Of a stretch of DNA of 64,000 bases, positions 1-10,228 are shown in pieces. Position numbers and translations under genes: made by a program. Under the pieces are notes generated by a model. It was not told where the DNA came from. It made no database searches and saw nothing but the letters and a program-made list of their open reading frames with translations. Every line of letters starts with the position of its first letter. The first letter of the stretch is position 1. Source of the stretch: Sphingomonas sp. (GTDB lineage: Bacteria > Pseudomonadota > Alphaproteobacteria > Sphingomonadales > Sphingomonadaceae); the NCBI GenBank assembly GCA_017418975.1, contig JAFOMG010000019.1, positions 62,001 through 126,000 on the forward strand. Reading direction: 5' to 3'.

Positions 1-543
1 CATCGCCTGGGCCGCGTTGAGCAGAAGGTTGGAGAGCACCATCTCGATCTGGATGCGGTCCCCCAGCACGCAGGTGGAGCCCGGCGCGAAGCTGCGCACC
101 AGCTCGACATCTTCCAGGCACGACAGGCGCGCGCGCACGACGTCGAGCATCTCGACCAGGCATTCGGGGCGCGCGTCGATCCTGCCGGTCTTCACGAAGC
201 TGCGCATGCGCAGCACGATGTCGGAAGCGCGCGCAGTCTGCGCCGCCGCATCCTCGATGAAGCCGAGCAGCTGTTCCAGCCCGTGGATCCGCTCGCGCAG
301 CACCGCGGCGCAGCCCAGCATGTAATTGCTCGCGGCCGTCAGCGGCTGGCTGAGCTCGTGCGCCATCGCCGCCGCCATCGCGCTCATCGCGGTCAGCCGC
401 GCGCCCGCCGCGGGATCGCCCGGCGCAAAGGGATCGCGCGGCGTATCATTCGCCGGAAACCGCGCCGAATCGCGCGCCCCGCGCAATTCGTCCTGGTCGG
501 CACCGGCGCTGCGCCTGGCCATCGATACCCCGTCAAACCGCAT
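1..543 (-). CDS. Sensor histidine kinase, N-terminal part (cut by window edge)
   Basis: The frame is open from an ATG at 541-543 to the left edge, giving 181 residues with no stop. An H-box reading MAHELSQPLTAASN lies at about residues 69-82. The final residues, VLSNLLLNAAQAM, are the start of an ATPase N-box. This HELSQPL form is typical of FixL/DctB-like two-component kinases that autophosphorylate on the histidine. Only about 70 residues precede the H-box, and they show no PAS domain or membrane segment, so this looks like a soluble kinase with little or no sensor domain; a partner may supply the signal. A GGAGG about 12 nt upstream supports the start. It diverges from the AraC regulator across about 170 bp. 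Confidence 0.8.
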   Translation of the reverse strand, partial: MRFDGVSMARRSAGADQDELRGARDSARFPANDTPRDPFAPGDPAAGARLTAMSAMAAAMAHELSQPLTAASNYMLGCAAVLRERIHGLEQLLGFIEDAAAQTARASDIVLRMRSFVKTGRIDARPECLVEMLDVVRARLSCLEDVELVRSFAPGSTCVLGDRIQIEMVLSNLLLNAAQAM

Positions 544-715
544 TTTCTTCTCCGTGCCTCCGATTTCCCGCCCGTGGAAACCGGTATCCGCCTAGTCCCT
601 AGGGCAGGTTGGGCCAGACTGCTTTGCATTTCACGCCAACCCCTTGGCAGTTCACGTCACCCTGCATAATAACTGGAATGTCCCGGATGCGCTTCGGGCA
701 TGGGGAGGGTCCGGC

Positions 716-1807
716 ATGACTTCGGGGCGTGCGGCCATGATGATGGACTATGTCCCGGTCGCCCTGGAAGTTGGCCTCGATCCCTATCATATTCTTGCCG
801 ACATCGGCGTCAGCCCGTCGCAGCTCCGCAATCCCGAGGAACGGCTTCCTCGCGGCGCGATCGCTTCGATCCTCGAACGCTCGGCGATGGAAGCGAACTG
901 CCCGCACTTCGCAATGCTGATCGCCGAGCGGCGCGACCTTTCCTCGCTCGGCCCGCTGAGCCTCGTCCTCCAGCAGCAGGAGACGCTGGAGGACGCCCTC
1001 CGCACGCTGATCCGCTACCAGCATCTGCTGAGCGACCTGCTGACCTTCAACCTCGAGATCGAAGGCGACACGGCGCTGGTGCGGACCCAGATCGTCAGCA
1101 GGATCGATTTCGCGCCGCGCCAGGCCCATGAAGCGGTGGGCGCGATGCTGTCGCGCGTCTTCATCGAAATCGGCGGCAGCGCATGGAAGCCGGAATGCCT
1201 GTATTTCATGCATGCCGCCCCGCCCTCGCTGGAAGTGCACCACCGGGTGCTCGGCTGCCCGGTGCATTTCGGCAGCGGGGTCAACGGCGTCGCCTATGCG
1301 CGCGAGGCGCTGCACGCCCGCAACCCGGGCTACCGCTCGAACCTTGCCGCCTATGCGAACAGCTATTTCGAGGCGCAGCTTCCCTCGGCTCCCCTGCTCA
1401 CCGAAGCCGACCGGACGCGCCGGGCGCTCTTCATCCTGCTCGCATCGGGCAAGGCCTCGATCGAGAATGTCGCGCGCCACATCGGGGTCTCGCCGCGCAC
1501 GCTCCAGCGCAGGCTGGAGGCGGAAGGCACCGGCTTCAGCGTGGTGCTGAACGGCGTACGCCGCGAGCTGGTGGTCCGCCATCTGCTCAACAACGTCCAG
1601 ACGCTCGCCGCGATCGGCGAGATGCTGGGCTATGCCTCGCCCGCCGCGTTCACGCGCTGGTTCACTTCCGAGTTCGGCATGTCGCCCAGCGCCTGGCGCC
1701 GCTCGGCGAGCGACGATCCTCCCCTCGCGCCGGCCCCCGCGGACGACGAGGATCCGGCGCTGGACCCGGCCGCGCCGCAGGGGATCGGCATGCCGACGCC
1801 GTTGTGA
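716..1807 (+). CDS. AraC-family transcriptional regulator with arabinose-binding-like N-terminal domain
   Basis: The product has 363 residues. The N-terminal ~205 residues resemble the ligand-binding domain found in OruR/ArgR-like AraC proteins (Arabinose_bd family). The C-terminus has the two AraC helix-turn-helix units, at about residues 245-270 (ENVARHIGVSPRTLQRRL) and 296-330 (AIGEMLGYASPAAFTRWF). The last ~30 residues are acidic and proline-rich. The ATG at 716 was chosen because GGGGAGG lies about 8 nt upstream; an in-frame start at 644 has no such site. Proteins of this type usually activate a nearby catabolic or stress gene, but the target and ligand cannot be read here. It diverges from the histidine kinase. 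Confidence 0.85.
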   Translation: MTSGRAAMMMDYVPVALEVGLDPYHILADIGVSPSQLRNPEERLPRGAIASILERSAMEANCPHFAMLIAERRDLSSLGPLSLVLQQQETLEDALRTLIRYQHLLSDLLTFNLEIEGDTALVRTQIVSRIDFAPRQAHEAVGAMLSRVFIEIGGSAWKPECLYFMHAAPPSLEVHHRVLGCPVHFGSGVNGVAYAREALHARNPGYRSNLAAYANSYFEAQLPSAPLLTEADRTRRALFILLASGKASIENVARHIGVSPRTLQRRLEAEGTGFSVVLNGVRRELVVRHLLNNVQTLAAIGEMLGYASPAAFTRWFTSEFGMSPSAWRRSASDDPPLAPAPADDEDPALDPAAPQGIGMPTPL

Positions 1808-1847
1808 GGTGGCGCCGGCCAGGGTTGCTGCGGCAATCAGCAAGGCC

Positions 1848-1985
1848 CGTCATCCCCGCGCAGGCGAGGATCCAGGGCCGAATGCGAGGCAGGTGCGGCA
1901 GTTCCCACCCGCTCCGGAGAGCGTTGGCGCAATTGCGTCGATTGTCCCGAACTACCCTGGCCCCCCGCCTGCGCGGGCATGACGA
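1848..1985. repeat. REP-like inverted repeat pair
   Basis: GTCATCCCCGCGCAGGCGAG near 1849 is matched in inverted orientation by CGCCTGCGCGGGCATGACG near 1966-1984. The arms lie about 80 bp apart in the gap between the AraC gene and the adenine deaminase gene. The same core forms a perfect inverted repeat at 4355-4436 and a degenerate copy near 35485, so this is a dispersed palindrome family. The rest of the 253-bp gap shows no other feature. Confidence 0.6.
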
Positions 1986-2060
1986 TGGAGGACAGCGCAC
2001 GCGCCGCAGGCCCCCACCGCTCCCCTTGCGACTCCCCGCCCCGCCTGCGATGTTCCGGCG

Positions 2061-3077
2061 ATGCACGACCTAGACACTTTCATCGCCGGACTGCCCAAGG
2101 CGGAGCTCCATCTGCATATCGAGGGTAGCCTGGAGCCCGAGCAGATGTTCGCCTTTGCCCGGCGCAACGGCGTCGCCATCCCCTTCGCCTCGGTGGAGGA
2201 GGTGCGGGCCGCCTATGAGTTCTCGAACCTCCAGGATTTCCTCGACATCTATTATGCCGGCGCCGACGTGCTGCGCACCGAGGAGGATTTCCACGATCTC
2301 GCCCTCGCCTATTTCGAGCGGGTGGCGAAGGACGGTGTCGTCCATGCCGAGATCTTCTTCGATCCGCAGACGCACACCCATCGCGGCATTCCGTTCGGCG
2401 TGGTCGCCAACGGCCTGCTCGCCGGCATGGAAGCGGCCGAGGCACGGCTCGGCATCACCTCCAAGCTGATCCTCTGCTTCCTGCGCCACCTGGACGAGGA
2501 GGATGCCTTCAAGACGCTGACCCAGGCCCAGCCCTGGCTCGACCGGATCGCCGGCGTCGGCCTGGATTCGTCGGAGCTCGGCCATCCCCCGTCCAAGTTC
2601 GAGCGCGTCTTCGCCGCCGCCGCCGCGATGGGGCTCAAGCGCGTCGCCCATGCCGGCGAGGAGGGCCCGCCGGAATATGTCGCCGAGGCGCTCGACCTGC
2701 TGGCGATCGACCGGCTGGACCATGGCAATCGCAGCCTGGAGGATTCGGCGCTGGTCGCCCGCCTGGCCCGTTCCTCGATGACGCTCACCGTCTGCCCGCT
2801 TTCCAACGTCAAGCTGTGCAACGTCGCCTCGGTCGACGCGCATCCGATCGACCGGATGCTGCAGCTGGGCCTGCGCGCCACGGTCAATTCGGACGATCCC
2901 GCCTATTTCGGCGGCTATGTCGCCGACAATTACCGGGCGATCGCCCGAGGCCGCGACCTCAGCCGCCGCGACCTGGTGACGCTGGCGCGGAACAGTTTCC
3001 TCGGTTCCTTTCTTTCCGACGACGAAGTCGCCGCGCATCTCGCCCGGGTCGACGCCTATGCGGAGGAACACGCTTGA
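2061..3077 (+). CDS. Adenine deaminase (adenosine deaminase family, probably adenine-specific)
   Basis: Metal-dependent amidohydrolase of 338 residues that hydrolytically deaminates a purine. Metal and catalytic motifs are all present: HLHIEGS near residue 17, HAGEEGPP near 198, LDHG near 221, and NSDDP near 279. Adenosine deaminases usually carry an AGDE-type motif after the central strand. Here the motif is SSELGHPPSKF, as in the bacterial adenine deaminases of this family, so adenine to hypoxanthine is the likelier reaction. It overlaps the next gene, a phosphoribosyltransferase that could convert hypoxanthine to IMP. Adenosine as substrate cannot be excluded. Confidence 0.85.
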   Translation: MHDLDTFIAGLPKAELHLHIEGSLEPEQMFAFARRNGVAIPFASVEEVRAAYEFSNLQDFLDIYYAGADVLRTEEDFHDLALAYFERVAKDGVVHAEIFFDPQTHTHRGIPFGVVANGLLAGMEAAEARLGITSKLILCFLRHLDEEDAFKTLTQAQPWLDRIAGVGLDSSELGHPPSKFERVFAAAAAMGLKRVAHAGEEGPPEYVAEALDLLAIDRLDHGNRSLEDSALVARLARSSMTLTVCPLSNVKLCNVASVDAHPIDRMLQLGLRATVNSDDPAYFGGYVADNYRAIARGRDLSRRDLVTLARNSFLGSFLSDDEVAAHLARVDAYAEEHA

Positions 3078-3586
3078 GCATCGTCTTCACTCCCTTCACC
3101 CATGAGGAGATGGTGGCGGGCGTCCACGCCATCGCCGCAGCCGCCGAAGCCTGGAACCCGACGCTGCTGGTCGGCGTCGGCCGTGGCGGGCTGACGCCGG
3201 CGGTGTTCCTGTCGCATCGCATGGGTTTGCCGCTCGTCTCGATCGATCATTCGACCAGGATCGCGCAATTCGGCGAGGAGCTGGTGTCGGTGCTGGCCCG
3301 GCGGACCCGCGACGGCGACCGGCTGCTGTTCGTCGAGGACATCAACGACAGCGGCAAGACGATCGGCGAGATCCGCGCCGCCCTGGCCGGCGAAAGCGCG
3401 ATCGCCAGCCGCATCCGCTTCGCCGTACTGCTCGACAATCTCCGCTCCTCGCAGCAGGTCGATTATCGTGCCCGCCGGATCGATCGCTCGGTCGACAAGG
3501 ACTGGTTCGTCTTCCCCTGGGAAGCCATGGCGCCCCGCGACACGCTCGCCGAGGATGCGATGGAAGTTCCCGAACGGCTGGCGTGA
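3074..3586 (+). CDS. Purine-type phosphoribosyltransferase
   Basis: A 170-residue type I phosphoribosyltransferase, which joins a purine base to PRPP. The PRPP-binding loop is LLFVEDINDSGKTI, with the acidic pair followed by DSGKT. An early LLVGVGRGGLTPA segment forms the pyrophosphate loop. TTG at 3074 is taken as the start because GGAGGA lies 6 nt upstream and the codon overlaps the stop of the deaminase gene, which implies translational coupling. The context suggests hypoxanthine, xanthine or guanine as substrate; the sequence does not decide which. A frame extending upstream to 2816 runs inside the deaminase gene and is not a credible start. Confidence 0.85.
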   Translation: MSIVFTPFTHEEMVAGVHAIAAAAEAWNPTLLVGVGRGGLTPAVFLSHRMGLPLVSIDHSTRIAQFGEELVSVLARRTRDGDRLLFVEDINDSGKTIGEIRAALAGESAIASRIRFAVLLDNLRSSQQVDYRARRIDRSVDKDWFVFPWEAMAPRDTLAEDAMEVPERLA

Positions 3587-3708
3587 TTTGACGCGGATTG
3601 TTCAGCCTCCGTCAATCGCGGATATGCCACGCTCCATCGTGGACACATCCCTGCCGGCGCGCGTTCGTTCCGTCATAGCAGTGCCCAGACTTTAACCTCG
3701 GAGGAACC

Positions 3709-4305
3709 ATGTCGAGAACTCCCAAGCGCCCCCGGTTCGCAGCGCTTGCTCTCATCCTCGCCGGCAGCATCTCGCTGTCCGCCTGTATGACCGCAACCCC
3801 CTATCAGCCTGCCACCGGCAACGGCACCGCTGTCCGCAACGGCTATTCGGACACGCAGATCGAAAGCAATCGCTTCCGCATCAGCTTCTCCGGCAACAGC
3901 CTCACCTCGCGCGAGACGGTCGAGCGCTATCTGCTCTATCGCGCCGCCGAACTGACGCTCCAGCAGGGCTTCGATCACTTCATCCTGTCCGACCGCGATA
4001 CCGAGAAGAAGACCGATATCGTGCGCGAGCCGGGTGCCTGGGGTCCCGGGCCCTGGGGCTATTGGAGCCCGTCCTGGCGCTTCTATCGCGGGCCGCGCTG
4101 GGGCTGGCGCAGCTGGGATCCCTTCTTCGACGATCCCTTCTGGCGCGACCGCGACTGGGATTATCGCACCGTCACCCAATATGAGGCCATGGCCGAAGTG
4201 GTGATGGGCAAGGGCCCCAAGCCCGCCGACAACCTGCGCGCCTTCGATGCGCACGAGGTGGTCAGCCGCCTGGGCCCGTCGATCCAGATGCCGGCCACGA
4301 AGTAA
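3709..4305 (+). CDS. CC0125/CC1285-family lipoprotein
   Basis: A 198-residue exported lipoprotein. Residues 1-25 are a signal peptide ending in a lipobox (LSAC), so Cys26 is the predicted lipid anchor. The body has the family signature YSDTQIESNRFRISFSGNSL, followed by an aromatic, Trp/Arg/Asp-rich stretch at about residues 108-150. This family is known in Caulobacter and sphingomonads but has no assigned function. GGAGGA 3 nt before the ATG supports the start. It is convergent with secA, with a perfect palindrome in between. Confidence 0.85.
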   Translation: MSRTPKRPRFAALALILAGSISLSACMTATPYQPATGNGTAVRNGYSDTQIESNRFRISFSGNSLTSRETVERYLLYRAAELTLQQGFDHFILSDRDTEKKTDIVREPGAWGPGPWGYWSPSWRFYRGPRWGWRSWDPFFDDPFWRDRDWDYRTVTQYEAMAEVVMGKGPKPADNLRAFDAHEVVSRLGPSIQMPATK

Positions 4306-4354
4306 GCGGCGAAACTCCTCCCGCTTGCGGGAGGGGAACGCACTCCTCAAGGAT

Positions 4355-4436
4355 CGTCATCCCCGCGCGGGCGGGGATCCAGGGTTACAGGCGGTATCGC
4401 CCTTGGCTATGGATCCCCGCCCGCGCGGGGATGACG
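4355..4436. repeat. REP-like element, perfect 26-bp inverted repeat
   Basis: The arm at 4355-4380 (CGTCATCCCCGCGCGGGCGG and six more bases) is exactly reverse-complementary to 4411-4436, with a 30-nt loop. It lies between the convergent lipoprotein gene and secA. It could work as a bidirectional terminator as well as being a member of the dispersed repeat family also seen at 1848-1985. A smaller hairpin (CCTCCCGCTTGCGGGAGG) lies just before it near 4317-4334. Confidence 0.75.
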
Positions 4437-4476
4437 GCATAGGCTATGTACGGGCGGCCCGAAGGCCGACCCTGGC

Positions 4477-7218
<2,742 letters not shown>

Positions 7219-7331
7219 GGATTTTCCAGTCTATGTCTAGGGTGGTCGGACGGGCGCGCCGCTGCGGCCGGCGCCCGTTTGAATGCGAGAACGGAAGAGC
7301 GGCCGCCGAGTTCAGCGAACCGCGGAAAAGC

Positions 7332-7592
7332 TCATTCGAGCCGGCGCTCGAAGGGCAGGCGCAACGCGGCGGGCGCGTTCCGCACGGCCGCGAGCGGGAG
7401 GACCCTTTCCGGCCGCAGCAGCGGCACCGGGAGCGCGGGCGTCGCGCGACGGGCCGGAAGCACCGCCGCCTGCGCCGCCTGGGCGGCCTGGACCACCGCC
7501 ACGCCCTGCATCTGCCGAAGTCCGCCGCGATCGGCCGAACCGGCACCGGTCAGGCTCGCGAGGAAGGCAGTCAGGAGAAGCAGCAGTTCCAA
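7332..7592 (-). CDS. Small hypothetical protein upstream of secA
   Basis: An 86-residue frame starting at TTG. The first ~18 residues are hydrophobic (ELLLLLTAFLASLTGAG), followed by an Ala/Val/Arg-rich body. Similar short leucine-rich-start proteins occur beside secA in other sphingomonads, as far as I recall. The ribosome site is weak (AAGG about 8 nt upstream). It may be a small membrane or periplasmic protein. Function unknown. The overlapping + strand frames in this GC-rich stretch look like shadows. Confidence 0.5.
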   Translation of the reverse strand: MELLLLLTAFLASLTGAGSADRGGLRQMQGVAVVQAAQAAQAAVLPARRATPALPVPLLRPERVLPLAAVRNAPAALRLPFERRLE

Positions 7593-7917
7593 AATAAGGC
7601 CTTGTCATGGGGCGCCGCACGGCACCGCGACCAGCGACATAATTATTGCCGGGCGGTTCGTCCAATCAAAGTTGACGGTTCCGTCCGATACCGACTCGGT
7701 AGGCTGGCCTCCGGTTTCGTGCTAAGGCAGGCACCGGGGTCGCCTAAGGCTTGCGTTGCAACGCAAGCGATAATCGATGAATGGCAGCGCTGCCACGACT
7801 GGCAGGGTGTAACGGGGCCACGATCCTGGGCGATCCGCCTCGCAATTAGCTTTCTGTCGCCTCCCATTCCGGGAGACGGCCTGTTCCGCGCAAAATACTC
7901 TAGTTCTGGAGAGCAGC
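7593..7917. promoter_or_regulatory. Gene-free leader region with two perfect palindromes
   Basis: This 325-bp stretch precedes the beta-helix gene. It has no credible gene but holds two perfect palindromes: GCTTGCGTTGCAACGCAAGC at 7749-7768 and TGGCAGCGCTGCCA at 7782-7795, separated by 13 bp. They lie about 120-170 bp before the start codon. They could be operators or RNA hairpins; no regulator is recognised. Confidence 0.5.
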
Positions 7918-8898
7918 ATGATCTCAATCCGCAAGCATTTGCCGGCGCTGGCCCTGGCCACCGCGGTCTTCGGCATCTTCTCGGCCGCCCCAGCGGCCGC
8001 ACAGGCGACGCGCACCTGGGTCTCGGGCGTCGGCGACGACGTCAACCCGTGCAGCCGCACCGCGCCGTGCAAGACCTTCGCGGGCGCGATCTCGAAGACC
8101 GCCGCGGGCGGCGAAATCGATTGCCTCGATCCGGGCGGCTTCGGCACGGTGACCATCACCAAGTCGATCACCATCGACTGCACCGGTACCTTCGGCAGCG
8201 TCCTCAATTCGGGGGTCAACGGCATCATCATCAACGACAGCGCCTCGGGCACGCCGAACACGGCGAAGGTCGTGCTGCGCGGCCTGTCGATCAACGGTGC
8301 CGGCTCCACCCAGGGCATCAATGGCATCCGCTTCCTGTCGGGCGCGTCGCTGGTGGTGGAGAATGTCTTCATCTCCAACCAGGGCAATGGCTATGGCATC
8401 TCGTTCCAGCCGGCGGTGAGCGGCTCGCTCACGGTCAGCCACTCAGTGCTCGCGAACAACGGCAACTCCTCCTCGGGCGGCGGCATCCTGGTGCAGCCGA
8501 CGGGCTCGGGCACCGCCCGCGCCACCATCGACAATGTCCAGCTGTTCAACAGCAGCAACGAGAGCATTCGCCTCGACAGCACGGGCAGCAACGGCGCCGG
8601 CGTGTTCGCCGAAATCTCGAACAGCGTGCTTTCAGGCGCGGACAGCGGTCTTAACGTGGTCGCCCCCTCAACACTCGTCGTCGGCACGATCATCAACAGC
8701 CAGATCTACAATAATGGCGGCATCGGCATCAATTCGCAGAGCGCCCTGGCCCGTGTCGAAGCATCGGGCAACACCATCTCGGCCAATGGCATCGGCGTCT
8801 CCGCCTCGGGCGGCGCCGGCCTGGCGAGCTATGGCGACAACCGCCTGAGCCGCAACACGGTCGATGGCAGCTTCACCAACGTCATTGCCAAGCAGTGA
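7918..8898 (+). CDS. Exported right-handed beta-helix repeat protein
   Basis: A 326-residue protein with a clean signal peptide (cleavage after about residue 28, in APAAAQ). Mature residues 30-70 contain paired cysteines (NPCSRTAPCKTF, IDCLDPG, IDCTG). The rest repeats short strands with Asn/Ser/Gly turns (VVENVFISNQGNGYG, ATIDNVQLFNSSNES, NNGGIGINSQS), typical of a parallel beta-helix as in pectate lyase-like or CSLREA/NosD-type folds. No catalytic residues can be assigned. It is probably secreted or on the cell surface. GGAGAG just before the ATG is the ribosome site, and a strong terminator follows directly, so it is a single-gene unit. Confidence 0.85.
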   Translation: MISIRKHLPALALATAVFGIFSAAPAAAQATRTWVSGVGDDVNPCSRTAPCKTFAGAISKTAAGGEIDCLDPGGFGTVTITKSITIDCTGTFGSVLNSGVNGIIINDSASGTPNTAKVVLRGLSINGAGSTQGINGIRFLSGASLVVENVFISNQGNGYGISFQPAVSGSLTVSHSVLANNGNSSSGGGILVQPTGSGTARATIDNVQLFNSSNESIRLDSTGSNGAGVFAEISNSVLSGADSGLNVVAPSTLVVGTIINSQIYNNGGIGINSQSALARVEASGNTISANGIGVSASGGAGLASYGDNRLSRNTVDGSFTNVIAKQ

Positions 8899-8901
8899 CG
8901 A

Positions 8902-8940
8902 AAAGGGTCCCCGGCCGAACCCGGCCGGGGACCCCTTGTT
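8902..8940 (+). terminator. Rho-independent terminator after the beta-helix gene
   Basis: A 12-bp perfect stem, GGGTCCCCGGCC at 8905-8916 paired with 8923-8934, has a 6-nt loop, A residues before it and a short CTTGTT tail. Confidence 0.85.
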
Positions 8941-9003
8941 TCCGAAGGCCGCATGGCCATCCGATCCGGGCAGAGGCAGCCTGTGCCGCCGGGCCCGGAA
9001 AGA

Positions 9004-9309
9004 TCATTGCGCCGGCGCGGCTCCCGCGACGAACTCCACCGCCGCCGACCGCGATTCGGGCGCCTTGCCCTTCTCCGCCCGCAAGGTAACGGTCGAAACC
9101 TGCTGGCAGGCGACCTTGTCGATACCCGGGCTGCCGCTCGACTGCTCGAGCGTGCAGGCCGAGACCGCTCCCTTATTGTTGAAGTCCAGATGAACGATCG
9201 GCGCGTGGTGATAGCTCGCGGGCAGCTTCTGCACGGTGATCGTCATGATGGAAGCCGGCATGGCCGGCGCCGTCTGGCCGGCAAGGGCCAGGAGGGTAGC
9301 GAAAATCAT
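9004..9309 (-). CDS. Small exported TonB-C-like protein
   Basis: A 101-residue protein starting MIFATLLALAGQTAPA, which looks like a short signal peptide. The body matches the TonB C-terminal pattern loosely: HLDFNNKGAVSACTLEQSSG then a Cys in DKVACQQV. The same pattern (xV...DGxVxxCxIxQSSGSxxLDxxxC) occurs in the neighbouring larger protein, so the two are probably paralogues. It lacks the membrane anchor and Pro-rich linker of true TonB, so coupling to ExbBD is unlikely. The start at 9309 was chosen because longer frames have no signal sequence. Confidence 0.6.
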   Translation of the reverse strand: MIFATLLALAGQTAPAMPASIMTITVQKLPASYHHAPIVHLDFNNKGAVSACTLEQSSGSPGIDKVACQQVSTVTLRAEKGKAPESRSAAVEFVAGAAPAQ

Positions 9310-9380
9310 CGAATATGCCTTTCGAGTCTTTGGCGACCAGCCATTGGTAACGCTTCGCCCTGTGCTGTCCATCACCCGGC

Positions 9381-10172
9381 TCAGGGCGTGCGCGAAATCG
9401 CCACCTCCATCGTCCCCGTGGTCGCATGCGGCTTCCCCGCGGCATCGAGCGGCGGCACATAGGGGCCGGGGCCCCAGCTGCACGGGCTCGGCATGAAATC
9501 CAGCACCCCTTCCTGCCCCGTCGGGACGTCGCGGCAATTCTCCACCTTGCCGCTCTCGGCGATGTCGAACTGGATCTGCCGCCGCGCCACCATCACCTGC
9601 CCCGCCTTGGCATGGAAGCGGGCGGGCCCGGCCTCGCCGCCGAAATAGTTGGTCAGCTCCATCGTCACGGTGCGCGGCGCGCCCGTGCCGCCGATCGCCG
9701 CGAGCAGCATCGCGGGCATCTCCTTGCCATAGGATGCGCAGGGCTCCCCGATCTTCTCGCTCACATGCCCCTCATATTTCTCCTCGCAGCCCAGCACGGC
9801 GCCATCGCCCGCCAGGCGGATGATCGCGGCGCTGTGCGACCAGGCGATCGGCTCGGGGACGGCGGGCGGCAGCTTCCAGGTGATCTGGCCGCGATAATGC
9901 AGGCCCGCCTGGGGCGTGCTGAACCGCGCGCGCTGGGTCAGCAGCGTGCAGGTGGTGGCATCGAGCGCGTCGGAGCCCGAGGACTGGGCGATCTCGCACT
10001 TCCCGACCGCGCCATCGCGGGCAACCGTCAGGTCGAAGCGCACCGTGCCTTCCTCGTCGTAGCGGAGCGCGTCCGCCGGATAATCGTCCTCCGTCACCCA
10101 TTCCTGGACGTTGAGCGGCTTCACCCGCGGCGCATCCTGCGGCGCGAGCCCCGCCAGCATCACCAAAAGCAT
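9381..10172 (-). CDS. Exported TonB C-terminal-domain protein
   Basis: A 263-residue protein with an N-terminal hydrophobic stretch (MLLVMLAGLAPQ). A TonB-C-like domain lies at about residues 20-90 (VTEDDYPADALRYDEEGTVR, then GKCEIAQSSGSDALDATTC). The second half is a less conserved domain with four cysteines. Proteins of this kind are common in sphingomonads and are called energy transducer TonB by annotation pipelines, but this one has no long periplasmic linker. GGGGGAAAG about 7 nt upstream supports the start. It diverges from argJ by 56 bp and lies upstream of its small paralogue on the same strand. Confidence 0.7.
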   Translation of the reverse strand: MLLVMLAGLAPQDAPRVKPLNVQEWVTEDDYPADALRYDEEGTVRFDLTVARDGAVGKCEIAQSSGSDALDATTCTLLTQRARFSTPQAGLHYRGQITWKLPPAVPEPIAWSHSAAIIRLAGDGAVLGCEEKYEGHVSEKIGEPCASYGKEMPAMLLAAIGGTGAPRTVTMELTNYFGGEAGPARFHAKAGQVMVARRQIQFDIAESGKVENCRDVPTGQEGVLDFMPSPCSWGPGPYVPPLDAAGKPHATTGTMEVAISRTP

Positions 10173-10228
10173 TTGATCTTTCCCCCTGCTTGCCCGAAGC
10201 GGACGCCAGCTTAGCAACAGGTCCTTGC

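Noticed and set aside
2816..3073. N-terminal extension of the phosphoribosyltransferase
   Set aside because: It lies inside the deaminase gene in another frame; the TTG at 3074 has a good ribosome site and fits the family start.
7312..7665. Alternative minus-strand frame starting at ATG 7606-7608
   Set aside because: It lacks a hydrophobic start and family-like features, and overlaps the more credible TTG frame at 7332-7592.
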